Source: Paenarthrobacter ilicis (GTDB taxonomy: Bacteria > Actinomycetota > Actinomycetes > Actinomycetales > Micrococcaceae). Taken from it: a stretch of DNA of 64,000 bases. Below the pieces are notes generated by a model, which was not told the origin of the DNA, made no database searches, and saw nothing but the letters and a program-made list of their open reading frames with translations. The stretch lies in assembly GCF_016907545.1 (NCBI RefSeq), contig NZ_JAFBCD010000001.1, positions 2,046,001 through 2,110,000 on the forward strand, given 5' to 3'. Of this stretch, positions 1-7,356 are shown one piece after another. Position numbers and translations under genes: made by a program. Positions within the stretch are counted from its first letter, which is position 1. Each line of letters begins with the position of its first letter.

Positions 1-1
1 G

Positions 2-1327
2 GGCGCACCCCGGGAACAAGCCACCACCACGCCGCTGCGGGCCGCAGTGGTTGTAGGCGGCAACCGTATTCCCTTCGCCAGGTCCGGGGGCGCGTATGCG
101 AAGTCCTCCAACCAGGACATGCTCACGGCCTCCTTGGACGGCTTGGTTGCACGGTTCGGCCTTCAGGATGAACGCATTGGAGAAGTCGCCGCCGGCGCCG
201 TCCTGAAGCACTCAAGGGACTTCAACCTCACCCGTGAAGCAGTACTGGGATCCGCGTTGTCTCCCGAAACCCCTGCCTACGATCTCCAACAGGCGTGCGC
301 CACCGGCCTTGAAACGGTCCTGGGCCTGGCCAACAAGATCAAGTTGGGCCAGATTGACTCCGGAATTGCCGGCGGCGTGGACTCAGCTTCCGATGCCCCG
401 ATCGCCGTCAGCGAGGGGCTCCGCGAGATCCTGCTGGACCTCAATCGCGCGAAGACGCCCGTGCAGAAGATCAAAGTTCTCAGCCGCCTCCGGCCCAAGG
501 ATCTTGCGCCGGATGCTCCTTCCACCGGGGAACCCCGGACGGGACTCTCCATGGGCGAACACCAGGCGCTGACCACGGCTGAATGGAAAATCGCCCGTGA
601 GGCCCAGGACGAGCTGGCTTTCCACAGCCACCGGAATCTGGCGGCTGCATATGAGCGGGGCTTCTTTGATGACCTGATCACGCCCTACCGGGGGCTTTCC
701 AAGGACTCCAACCTCCGCGCCGATACCTCGCTGGAAAAGCTGTCCGCCCTGAAACCTGTGTTCGGCAAGAACCTGGGAGCAGAGGCAACCATGACCGCCG
801 GCAACTCCACACCGTTGACGGACGGTGCCTCCACGGTCCTGCTGGCCAGCAAGGACTGGGCAGACTCCCACGGCCTGCCCGCCCTGGCTACGGTTGTGGA
901 CGGCGAGGCGGCCGCCGTCGACTTCGTCCATGGAAAGGACGGCCTGCTGATGGCTCCCGTCTTCGCCGTGCCGCGGTTGCTTGCCCGCCACGGCCTGACC
1001 TTCGAGGACATTGACTACTTTGAAATCCATGAGGCTTTCGCCGGGACCGTGCTGAGCACGTTGGCAGCATGGGAGGACGAACAATTCGGCCGTACCAGGC
1101 TGGGACTCGACGGTGCCTTGGGCAAGGTGGACCGGGCCAAGCTGAACGTCAACGGATCGTCCTTGGCTGCGGGCCATCCTTTCGCTGCCACGGGTGGCAG
1201 GATTGTGGCCTCCCTTGCGAAAATGCTGCATGAGAAGGGCACCGTTGACGGCCGCCCTGCCCGCGGCCTGATCTCCGTGTGCGCAGCAGGCGGCCAAGGC
1301 GTCGTTGCCATTCTGGAAGCGGCCTGA
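2..1327 (+). CDS. Acetyl-CoA acetyltransferase (thiolase), 5' end cut by window
   Basis: Thiolase that transfers or releases acetyl-CoA from 3-ketoacyl-CoA. The nucleophilic Cys codon is at 296-298 (QQACATG context), the HEAF His codon at 1028-1030, a GHP motif follows near 1169, and the C-terminal catalytic Cys (CAAGG) is at 1280-1282. A GTG at 47 is possible, but the frame stays open to the window edge and already encodes thiolase-like sequence there, so the true start is probably outside. It ends 9 bp before a FabG4-type reductase and then a MaoC hydratase. This matches the mycobacterial FadA2-FabG4-HtdX grouping, so a role in fatty-acyl chain degradation or remodelling is inferred. The direction of flux is not visible from sequence. 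Confidence 0.92.
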   Translation, partial: GAPREQATTTPLRAAVVVGGNRIPFARSGGAYAKSSNQDMLTASLDGLVARFGLQDERIGEVAAGAVLKHSRDFNLTREAVLGSALSPETPAYDLQQACATGLETVLGLANKIKLGQIDSGIAGGVDSASDAPIAVSEGLREILLDLNRAKTPVQKIKVLSRLRPKDLAPDAPSTGEPRTGLSMGEHQALTTAEWKIAREAQDELAFHSHRNLAAAYERGFFDDLITPYRGLSKDSNLRADTSLEKLSALKPVFGKNLGAEATMTAGNSTPLTDGASTVLLASKDWADSHGLPALATVVDGEAAAVDFVHGKDGLLMAPVFAVPRLLARHGLTFEDIDYFEIHEAFAGTVLSTLAAWEDEQFGRTRLGLDGALGKVDRAKLNVNGSSLAAGHPFAATGGRIVASLAKMLHEKGTVDGRPARGLISVCAAGGQGVVAILEAA

Positions 1328-1336
1328 GGGGGAGCA

Positions 1337-2677
1337 GTGACTGATACCTATACACAACTCGTCAACCGCGGGCTTGGCAAGAGCGTTGCCAGGAAACTGG
1401 GCTTGCCGCAACCAGTGGAGCTCCGCCGGTACCAGCCGGGAGCGCCCCTGGTGACCGGGCCTGTCCTGGTGGCAGGCGATGGGCCGGGCGCTGATGACCT
1501 GGCCACCACCATGGTGGGCTGGGGCCTGGACATCAGGCGCCACGCCTTGCCGAAGGAAAAACTGGGAGCCATCATCATGGTCCTCGAGGCCGTCCAGCAC
1601 CCCGGCGACCTCGGCAAAACCGTCTTGCCGGTGGCCGCCTCGCTTCGCGACCTGGCCACCAACGGCCGCGTCATCACTGTTTCGCGGACCCCGCAGTCGG
1701 CGGCCACTCCGGCTGTCGCTGCAGCCCGGCAGGGGATTGATGGCATGGTTCGCTCGCTCGGAAAGGAACTGCGGGCGGGAGCGACTGCCAACGGCATCCT
1801 CCTGGCCGAAGACCTCGCTACCACCAGCCCGTCCGTTCTTGGAGCTTTGCAGTTCCTGCTGTCCGGGCGCTCGGCGTATGTGGACGGTCAGTTCCTGACG
1901 GTCGGCACCACCTCCGGTCATCTGCCCGCCGACGCCGGTAAACCCCTGGCAGGCAAGGTGGCTGTGGTGACGGGGGCAGCACGCGGAATCGGTGCCGCAA
2001 TTGCGCGGACCCTGTATCGGGACGGCGCCACCGTGGTTGCCGTGGACATCCCTGCAGCAGGCGATCATCTGGCAGCGGTGGCCAACGAGATCCGGGGTAC
2101 AGCCCTCCAACTGGACATCAGCAGGGACGACGCCGGCCACCGCATCATCGACCACGCGGTGGAACGCCACGGCCGCCTGGACATCGTGGTGCACAACGCA
2201 GGCATCACCCGCGACAGGCTCCTGGCCAACATGGACGAATCGCGGTGGCAGACCGTGATCAACGTCAACATCGCGGCCCAGCTCAGAATCAATGAAGCCC
2301 TGTTGGCGTCGGAACACTTCAAGGATTCGCCGCGTATCGTGTCGGTTGCCTCCACCAGTGGCATCGCCGGCAACAGGGGCCAAACCAACTACGGGGCCTC
2401 CAAGGGCGGCGTCATGGGCATGGTCAGGGCCACGGCGCCACTCCTGGCCGCTTGTGGCGGAACCATCAACGCAGTTGCCCCCGGATTCATTGAGACCGAG
2501 ATGACTGCCAAAATGCCGGTGGCCATCCGTGAAGCAGCCCGCAGGCTGAACTCCCTCAAGCAGGGGGGCCAACCACAGGATGTTGCCGAAGCCATCGCCT
2601 TCCTTGCCAGCGATGCTGCCGGGGGAATTTCCGGCGGTGTACTGCGCGTTTGTGGCCAGCAGTTGGTGGGGGCATGA
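1337..2677 (+). CDS. fabG4: Two-domain 3-oxoacyl-ACP/CoA reductase (FabG4 type)
   Basis: High-molecular-weight FabG of 446 aa. Residues 1-200 form a degenerate Rossmann-like domain. Residues 205-446 are a complete short-chain dehydrogenase with a TGxxxGIG nucleotide site from about residue 212, HNAG, and the catalytic Tyr352-x3-Lys356 pair (YGASK). Ordinary FabG is about 245 aa; the doubled form is typical of actinobacterial FabG4 (M. tuberculosis Rv0242c). It should reduce 3-oxoacyl-CoA/ACP with NAD(H) or NADP(H). GTG start at 1337 with a GGGGGAG ribosome site just upstream. Its stop overlaps the next start as ATGA. Confidence 0.9.
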   Translation: MTDTYTQLVNRGLGKSVARKLGLPQPVELRRYQPGAPLVTGPVLVAGDGPGADDLATTMVGWGLDIRRHALPKEKLGAIIMVLEAVQHPGDLGKTVLPVAASLRDLATNGRVITVSRTPQSAATPAVAAARQGIDGMVRSLGKELRAGATANGILLAEDLATTSPSVLGALQFLLSGRSAYVDGQFLTVGTTSGHLPADAGKPLAGKVAVVTGAARGIGAAIARTLYRDGATVVAVDIPAAGDHLAAVANEIRGTALQLDISRDDAGHRIIDHAVERHGRLDIVVHNAGITRDRLLANMDESRWQTVINVNIAAQLRINEALLASEHFKDSPRIVSVASTSGIAGNRGQTNYGASKGGVMGMVRATAPLLAACGGTINAVAPGFIETEMTAKMPVAIREAARRLNSLKQGGQPQDVAEAIAFLASDAAGGISGGVLRVCGQQLVGA

Positions 2678-3597
2678 CCGTCCCCGAGCCCCTGCTGCTG
2701 GGGGAGTTGCCGTCCCTGCCCAAGCTGTACGTCAATGCCGCCGCAGCCGCCGCCCGTCGTCGGGTTTTGGGCAACTCGAACGGCAGCCGGAAGCTGCCGT
2801 CCTTCAGCCACGAGGTGAAGGGCATTCGTGCGGATGTCGAAAACCTCACGGCTTTCCAGCACTTGGTGGGGGAGACAGCAAGTGACGTGCTTCCCGCAGG
2901 CTATGTGCACGCCTTGGCCTTTCCCGTGTCCATGAGCGTCATGAGCCGGGACGATTTCCCCCTTCCCCTCCTGGGAATGATCCACCTGAGGAACACGGTG
3001 GATCAACTGGTGCCCATCCAGTTCCCGGAAACCCTGGACATCAGATCCTGGGCAGAGAACCTGTCAGCGCACAGAGCCGGAACGCAGGTGGACATTCTGG
3101 CTGAGGTGCGTTCCAGCAGCAGCGGTGAGTTGCTCTGGCGCGGCGTGTCAACGTACCTGGCGAAGGGCGTGTTCCTGCCGGGCATCGACAAGGCGGGTGC
3201 CGTGACCGGTGCGCCGGCGGATTTCAGGCCGCCCAATCCCACTGCCCTGTGGCAATTGGGCCTGGACACCGGCAGGAGCTACGCCACCGTGTCGGGGGAC
3301 TTCAACCCGATCCACCTGAGCGTGCTTTCCGCAAAGGCCCTGGGCCTGCGGGGGTCCATTGCCCACGGCATGTACTTGGCGTCACGGGCCCTGGCGGACG
3401 TAGGGTCGGCGAAAAGCGGCCCCTTCACGTGGACCGTGGCTTTTGAGGCGCCCGTCTTTCTTCCGGCCCGGGTCGCTTTGGACATCGCCACCACACAGAC
3501 AGCGTCCGGGACCTGGGAACGGTCAGACTACGTGGCGTGGAACCCACGCAGTGGACGGCGGCACTTTACGGGAAGCGTGACTGCGCTGGCCGCCTGA
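2674..3597 (+). CDS. MaoC-like 3-hydroxyacyl dehydratase (HtdX type)
   Basis: Hot-dog fold hydratase/dehydratase of 307 aa acting on (R)-3-hydroxyacyl thioesters. The C-terminal half has the hydratase motif with Asp209, Asn211 and His214 (SGDFNPIHL), then AHGMYLAS. The N-terminal half is a weakly conserved second hot-dog, as in HtdX/Rv0241c. I place the start at ATG 2674, which overlaps the fabG4 stop as ATGA; a GTG at 2650 would only add residues inside the upstream gene. Third gene of the thiolase-reductase-hydratase operon. Confidence is high for the family and moderate for the acyl chain length. Confidence 0.88.
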   Translation: MTVPEPLLLGELPSLPKLYVNAAAAAARRRVLGNSNGSRKLPSFSHEVKGIRADVENLTAFQHLVGETASDVLPAGYVHALAFPVSMSVMSRDDFPLPLLGMIHLRNTVDQLVPIQFPETLDIRSWAENLSAHRAGTQVDILAEVRSSSSGELLWRGVSTYLAKGVFLPGIDKAGAVTGAPADFRPPNPTALWQLGLDTGRSYATVSGDFNPIHLSVLSAKALGLRGSIAHGMYLASRALADVGSAKSGPFTWTVAFEAPVFLPARVALDIATTQTASGTWERSDYVAWNPRSGRRHFTGSVTALAA

Positions 3598-3614
3598 CAA
3601 CTGTCCGGCCGATT

Positions 3615-3682
3615 GCCCTGTCCAGTCGGCCGCCCTGTTCAGTCGGCCGCCCTGTTCAGTCGGCCGCCCCGTCCAGTGGCTG
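3615..3682 (+). repeat. 17-bp tandem repeat, about four units
   Basis: Units start at 3615, 3632, 3649 and 3666. The consensus is GCCCTGTTCAGTCGGCC with C/T variation at one position and a diverged fourth unit. It begins just after the maoC-like stop and runs into the following hairpin. It is not a CRISPR because there are no spacers. Confidence 0.85.
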
Positions 3683-3710
3683 GCGGCCCGGGCCGCCAGC
3701 CACTCTTTTT
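3675..3710 (+). terminator. Rho-independent terminator after the fabG4/maoC operon
   Basis: A perfect 14-bp inverted repeat (3675-3688 with 3691-3704) is followed by CTTTTT at 3705-3710. The position fits termination of the upstream fatty-acyl operon. Confidence 0.85.
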
Positions 3711-3716
3711 AACGAA

Positions 3717-3750
3717 ACAAAGCCTGGGATCCGTGGATCCCAGACTTTGT
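3717..3750 (-). terminator. Hairpin terminator of the tRNA-Leu gene
   Basis: Inverted repeat 3717-3732 / 3735-3750 with one mismatch. On the minus strand it starts 3 nt after the tRNA 3' end and is followed by TTTCGTT. Read on the plus strand it could also back up the preceding terminator. Confidence 0.7.
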
Positions 3751-3752
3751 TG

Positions 3753-3838
3753 TGGTGCGCGGAGGGGGACTTGAACCCCCACCCCCTTTCGAGGACTAGC
3801 ACCTCAAGCTAGCGCGTCTGCCATTCCGCCACCCGCGC
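3753..3838 (-). tRNA. tRNA-Leu (anticodon GAG)
   Basis: The minus-strand cloverleaf has acceptor GCGCGGG pairing with TCCGCGC, an anticodon loop TTGAGGT (anticodon GAG) closed by CTAGC/GCTAG, a long class II variable arm typical of leucine tRNA, a GGTTCAAGTCC T-arm and an encoded 3' CCA. The length of 86 nt is normal for tRNA-Leu. Confidence 0.97.
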
Positions 3839-3982
3839 AGGTGGTGTTCAGATGAAGCATTCCGTGCACTAAAGCACTTCACATTCCTCCGAAGCAGCGA
3901 GAAAAACTCTAACACGCTTTCGGGTGGCTGAAAAATCGGCTCTTGACGAATCCCGGGACATGACCCACAGCGCAACGAAGTC

Positions 3983-4012
3983 CTGACGCGGGCCGCCGCT
4001 GGTGAGTAGGCT
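3983..4012 (+). promoter_or_regulatory. Likely promoter of the M20 peptidase gene
   Basis: CTGACG (3983-3988), an 18-nt spacer and TAGGCT (4007-4012) sit about 80 nt before the ATG at 4093. The rest of 3839-4092, between the tRNA 5' end and this gene, shows no other gene or clear site. Confidence 0.45.
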
Positions 4013-4092
4013 GGAGGAAACAGGGATAGCAGCGCCAATCCTTGGCGTGCGTCCTGGGAAGCTGCACCCCGGCAAAGCAAGGAGATCTCCAC

Positions 4093-5397
4093 ATGTCTGT
4101 CATCCGCCCCGAAGACGAAGTCGTACGGATCTGCCAGGAACTGATCCGCATTGACTCCTCAAACTTCGGTGACGATACCGGCCCGGGTGAGCGCGCTGCC
4201 GCCGAGTACACGGCCGGGCTGATCACGGAGGTGGGGTTGGAGGCCGAAATCTTCGAGTCCGCCCCGGGCCGCGCCAACGTGGTGACACGAATGGCCGGTG
4301 AGGACCCATCAGCTGACGCCCTGGTGGTCCACGGCCATCTTGACGTTGTTCCTGCCCTCAAGGATCAATGGAGCGTTGACCCGTTCAGTGGGGAACTCAA
4401 GGACGGACTGATTTGGGGCCGCGGAGCCGTGGACATGAAGGACATGGACGCCATGATCCTCTCCGTCATGCGCGACTTCGCACGGACCGGACGCAAGCCC
4501 AAACGCGACATCATTTTCGCTTTCTTCGCTGACGAAGAAGCAGGAGGCACTTACGGCGCCCGGTATGCAGTGGAGCATCGCCGAGAGCTCTTTGACGGCG
4601 CAACGGAGGCCATTTCCGAAGTGGGCGGCTTCTCCGCCACCATCGGCGGCCAACGCACCTACCTGCTGCAGACGGCAGAAAAGGGGCTGTCCTGGTTGCG
4701 GCTCGTTGCCCACGGCAGGGCCGGCCACGGCTCGCAGATCAACACGGACAACGCCATCACCCGGCTCGCTGCTGCTGTCACCCGGATCGGGGAGTACAAC
4801 TGGCCGGTTGAACTGACTCCCACAACCCGCCAGTTCCTGGACGGCGTGACGGAACTGACCGGCGTCGAATTCGACCCCGACAATCCGGATATCCTCCTCA
4901 AGGAACTGGGCACAGTTGCGCGCTTCGTGGGCGCCACCCTGCAAAACACCTCCAACCCCACCTTGCTGCGATCCGGCTACAAGCACAACGTCATTCCCGA
5001 GTCTGCCGAAGCCTTTGTTGACTGCCGCACCCTGCCCGGGCAGCAGGAACTGGTGTTCCAGACCATCAAGGAGCTCGCCGGCGATGGAATCGACATCAGT
5101 TACGTCAACAAGGACGTCTCCTTGGAAGTTCCGTTCGCGGGCAACCTGGTGGACTCCATGATCGATGCCCTCCACTCCGAGGATCCCGGCGCCAAGGTCC
5201 TGCCCTACACGCTTTCCGGAGGCACGGACAACAAGTCACTGAGCAAGATCGGCATCACCGGATACGGTTTTGCACCCTTGATGCTGCCGGATGAGCTCGA
5301 CTTCACGGGCATGTTCCACGGCGTTGACGAGCGGGTTCCGGCGGAGTCCCTCCAGTTCGGCGCTCGGGTGCTCAACACCCTCCTGACCAACTACTAG
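4093..5397 (+). CDS. M20 family metallopeptidase (dipeptidase-like)
   Basis: Zinc-dependent amidase/peptidase of 434 aa. The metal-site motifs are visible: HGHLD at residues 80-84, VDMKD with Asp114, and the DEEAGG cluster at 147-152 (base and metal Glu). The C-terminal metal His lies in the HGVDER segment. The insert between the two halves is the usual M20 dimerisation domain. The start is ATG 4093, preceded by AAGGAG; an upstream in-frame ATG at 4042 lacks a ribosome site. The substrate could be a dipeptide or an N-acyl amino acid. It is followed 10 bp later by an acyl-CoA dehydrogenase, probably co-transcribed. Confidence 0.93.
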   Translation: MSVIRPEDEVVRICQELIRIDSSNFGDDTGPGERAAAEYTAGLITEVGLEAEIFESAPGRANVVTRMAGEDPSADALVVHGHLDVVPALKDQWSVDPFSGELKDGLIWGRGAVDMKDMDAMILSVMRDFARTGRKPKRDIIFAFFADEEAGGTYGARYAVEHRRELFDGATEAISEVGGFSATIGGQRTYLLQTAEKGLSWLRLVAHGRAGHGSQINTDNAITRLAAAVTRIGEYNWPVELTPTTRQFLDGVTELTGVEFDPDNPDILLKELGTVARFVGATLQNTSNPTLLRSGYKHNVIPESAEAFVDCRTLPGQQELVFQTIKELAGDGIDISYVNKDVSLEVPFAGNLVDSMIDALHSEDPGAKVLPYTLSGGTDNKSLSKIGITGYGFAPLMLPDELDFTGMFHGVDERVPAESLQFGARVLNTLLTNY

Positions 5398-5407
5398 GGG
5401 TCCGACC

Positions 5408-6589
5408 ATGGCACCCGAAGAAATACTGCCCGACGAACTGCTCGAACGGCTCCGTGGGCGGGCAGCGGGCTATGACCAGAACAATCAGTTCTTCCATGAG
5501 GACCTGGAGGAGCTGGCTGCTGTCGGTTACCTCAAGGTCTTCGTGCCGGAGTCCGACGGCGGTGCTGGGCTGGGGCTCGAAGCGGTAGCGGCGCTGCAGC
5601 AGCGCCTGGCGACGGCTGCGCCGGCCACCGCGTTGGCGGTGAACATGCACTTGGTGTGGACCGGCGTCGCGCGTGTCATGGCGGCGCGGGGCGACGACTC
5701 CCTGGACTTTGTCCTCAGCGAGGCCGGCAAGGGGGAAATCTTTGCCTTCGGCATATCGGAAGCCGGCAACGACTCCATGTTGTTTGACTCCGGCACCGTG
5801 GCCGAGCCCTTGGAGGATGGCGCCTACAGCTTCACCGGCCGCAAAATTTTCACCAGCCTCTCCAAAGGGTGGACCCGCCTGGGCACCTTCGGGAAAGATG
5901 CCGGTGCCCGGGACGGTGCGGGGGAGTTGGTGTTCGGTTTCGTTCATCGCGAGGACCCGGGCCATGAAACCCTCAGCGACTGGGACACCCTGGGCATGCG
6001 GGCCAGTGCTTCCAACACCACCTTGCTCCACGGTGCAGTGGTGCCGGCGGAGCGCATCTTCCGGAAACTTCCGGTGGGCCCCAACAGGGACCTGTTGATC
6101 TTCGCTATTTTCGCCTGCTTCGAGACCCTGCTTGCTGCAGTCTATACAGGAGTGGCCCAGCGCGCCTTCTGGCTGGGAGTGGACAACGTCAAACGGCGGG
6201 TGTCCGCCAAGTACGGGGGACGGAGCCTGGCGCAGGACCCGGATATCCGGTGGAAGGTAGCCGACGCTGCCCTTGCCATGGACGGGATCCAGCCGCAGAT
6301 CGCCAGCGTGGCCCGGGACGTGGATGCCCTGGTGGATCATGGGGCGCAGTGGTTCCCCAAGTTGGTGGGCATCAAATCCAGGGCAACGGAGAACGCCCGC
6401 TACGTAGTGGACTTGTCCATCCGGGTCACCGGTGGCTCGAGTTACTTCAGGGGTTCGGAAATGGAGCGCTTGTACCGTGACGTCCTGGCAGGGATTTTCC
6501 ATCCTTCCAATGACGAATCCGCGCACAACACCGTAGCCAGTGCTTGGCTGGGCCCCTTGGAGCCCCAGCCCGACGCCGGAAAGGCCTAG
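5408..6589 (+). CDS. Acyl-CoA dehydrogenase family protein
   Basis: FAD-dependent enzyme of 393 aa. It has an N-terminal helical domain, a central beta domain (FAFGISEAGNDS, FTGRKIFTS) and a C-terminal helical domain with the TGGSSYF segment. This layout resembles the DszC/SfnB-like branch, with a type-2 C-terminal domain, more than classic fatty-acyl dehydrogenases, so a flavin monooxygenase or a branched substrate is possible. ATG 5408. Its stop shares the CTAG palindrome with the stop of the convergent small gene. Confidence 0.85.
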   Translation: MAPEEILPDELLERLRGRAAGYDQNNQFFHEDLEELAAVGYLKVFVPESDGGAGLGLEAVAALQQRLATAAPATALAVNMHLVWTGVARVMAARGDDSLDFVLSEAGKGEIFAFGISEAGNDSMLFDSGTVAEPLEDGAYSFTGRKIFTSLSKGWTRLGTFGKDAGARDGAGELVFGFVHREDPGHETLSDWDTLGMRASASNTTLLHGAVVPAERIFRKLPVGPNRDLLIFAIFACFETLLAAVYTGVAQRAFWLGVDNVKRRVSAKYGGRSLAQDPDIRWKVADAALAMDGIQPQIASVARDVDALVDHGAQWFPKLVGIKSRATENARYVVDLSIRVTGGSSYFRGSEMERLYRDVLAGIFHPSNDESAHNTVASAWLGPLEPQPDAGKA

Positions 6590-6819
6590 ACGGTCCGCTG
6601 CACCGAGTAGACCTTGCGCCGGAGCCAGAAACGCCGGCCGCCGCCCAAGTACAGCACGCTGCGTTCGAGTTCCCACTTCCCGTATTCGGAGTGCTCGGCA
6701 AGCCTTCGCCTGGCGTCGGGCAGTGAGTCGTCAGGTCCAACCGTCAGTACGAGGTACTCGTACTGACGGGCGTAATCTCGTTGGCGCTCCACGGAGCTGC
6801 CCGGAAATTGTTCTCTCAT
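6586..6819 (-). CDS. DUF5703 family small protein
   Basis: A 77-aa basic protein with the conserved blocks YARQYEYLVLTV, SEYGKWELERSV and GGGRRFWLRRKV near the end. I recognise it as the actinobacterial DUF5703 family of unknown role. The start at 6819 (MREQF) agrees with family length and has GGAGAGG just upstream; a longer frame to 6888 would run through the divergent gene's promoter. The 3' end overlaps the acyl-CoA dehydrogenase gene by 4 bp. Confidence 0.8.
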   Translation of the reverse strand: MREQFPGSSVERQRDYARQYEYLVLTVGPDDSLPDARRRLAEHSEYGKWELERSVLYLGGGRRFWLRRKVYSVQRTV

Positions 6820-6846
6820 CCCTCTCCATTTTCGTCTTTTTCGGGC

Positions 6847-6852
6847 TAACGT
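6847..6852 (+). promoter_or_regulatory. -10 element TAACGT, leaderless arrangement
   Basis: Six nt (GAAGTC) separate this -10 hexamer from ATG 6859, so transcription should begin at or next to the start codon. There is no ribosome site. Confidence 0.55.
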
Positions 6853-6858
6853 GAAGTC

Positions 6859-7116
6859 ATGAGCATCGATCCGCGTGTCGCGCTTCAATCACTGACCGCC
6901 GCCTTGGAAGAACATCTTGCCGCAGCTTCGGCGCGGAGGGGAGAAGGCGACCCCACTGTCGAAGCAGCTTTCTTCGCCGTAGCGGATGCTTTCGAAGTCT
7001 ACGAGGACGCGTTGTACGAGGCATTCTCCGAGGTGACCCCGCTTCAGGTTTTTGACGATGAAGACGAAGACGAGGACGAATCGCTGGACGAAGACCTGGA
7101 GACAGCGGAGGACTAG
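6859..7116 (+). CDS. Small acidic conserved hypothetical protein
   Basis: 85 aa. Residues 1-60 are predicted helical (ALQSLTAALEEHL, AFFAVADAFEVYEDAL); residues 69-85 are almost all Asp/Glu. There are no membrane segments, cysteines or catalytic motif. It resembles hypothetical proteins of Micrococcaceae, and I assign no function. The acidic tail could mediate binding to a basic partner. It is divergent from the DUF5703 gene with only 39 bp between starts, and is followed by a clear terminator, so it is probably monocistronic. Confidence 0.75.
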   Translation: MSIDPRVALQSLTAALEEHLAAASARRGEGDPTVEAAFFAVADAFEVYEDALYEAFSEVTPLQVFDDEDEDEDESLDEDLETAED

Positions 7117-7125
7117 GACCACCCC

Positions 7126-7156
7126 AAACCGGCCACATGATGTGGCCGGTTTTCTT
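7126..7156 (+). terminator. Rho-independent terminator
   Basis: Inverted repeat AAACCGGCCACAT / ATGTGGCCGGTTT (7126-7138 with 7140-7152) ending in a T-rich tract. It lies 10 bp after the acidic-protein gene. Confidence 0.85.
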
Positions 7157-7238
7157 CTGCCCAAAAACGGCTCGCCAGGCCCTGGAACCAGGCCCCGAAC
7201 CGCCATGGCCGTGGCTCCGTCCGGGTACCGGAACACGT

Positions 7239-7278
7239 AGTCCCTGCCCACCAAGCCGAGTACTCGCACGTAGGGACT
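7239..7278 (+). promoter_or_regulatory. Nested palindromes upstream of the EPS operon
   Basis: AGTCCCT (7239-7245) and AGGGACT (7272-7278) flank a perfect 10-bp palindrome CGAGTACTCG (7257-7266), about 80-120 bp before the first EPS gene. This could be an operator for the operon. No known regulator motif was recognised. Confidence 0.4.
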
Positions 7279-7356
7279 GCAGGTAAATACCGGCAAATTT
7301 GAGTACCGACTACTGGTGCGTCGTCACCAGGCCAAAGCTTCACTGATAGGTAGGCA

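Noticed and set aside
383..2572. Very long open frame on the minus strand opposite the thiolase and FabG4 genes
   Set aside because: Its composition follows the third-position GC of the sense genes, it resembles no family, and both sense genes carry full catalytic motifs.
2650..2673. GTG 2650 as start of the MaoC-like gene
   Set aside because: ATG 2674 overlaps the upstream stop as ATGA and fits the family N terminus; the extra eight residues come from the end of fabG4.
3615..3682. Possible CRISPR array
   Set aside because: Units abut without spacers and are only 17 bp, so it is a simple tandem repeat.
5372..6676. Minus-strand open frame of about 430 codons opposite the acyl-CoA dehydrogenase
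   Set aside because: Antisense shadow of a GC-rich gene; no start signal and no recognisable domain.
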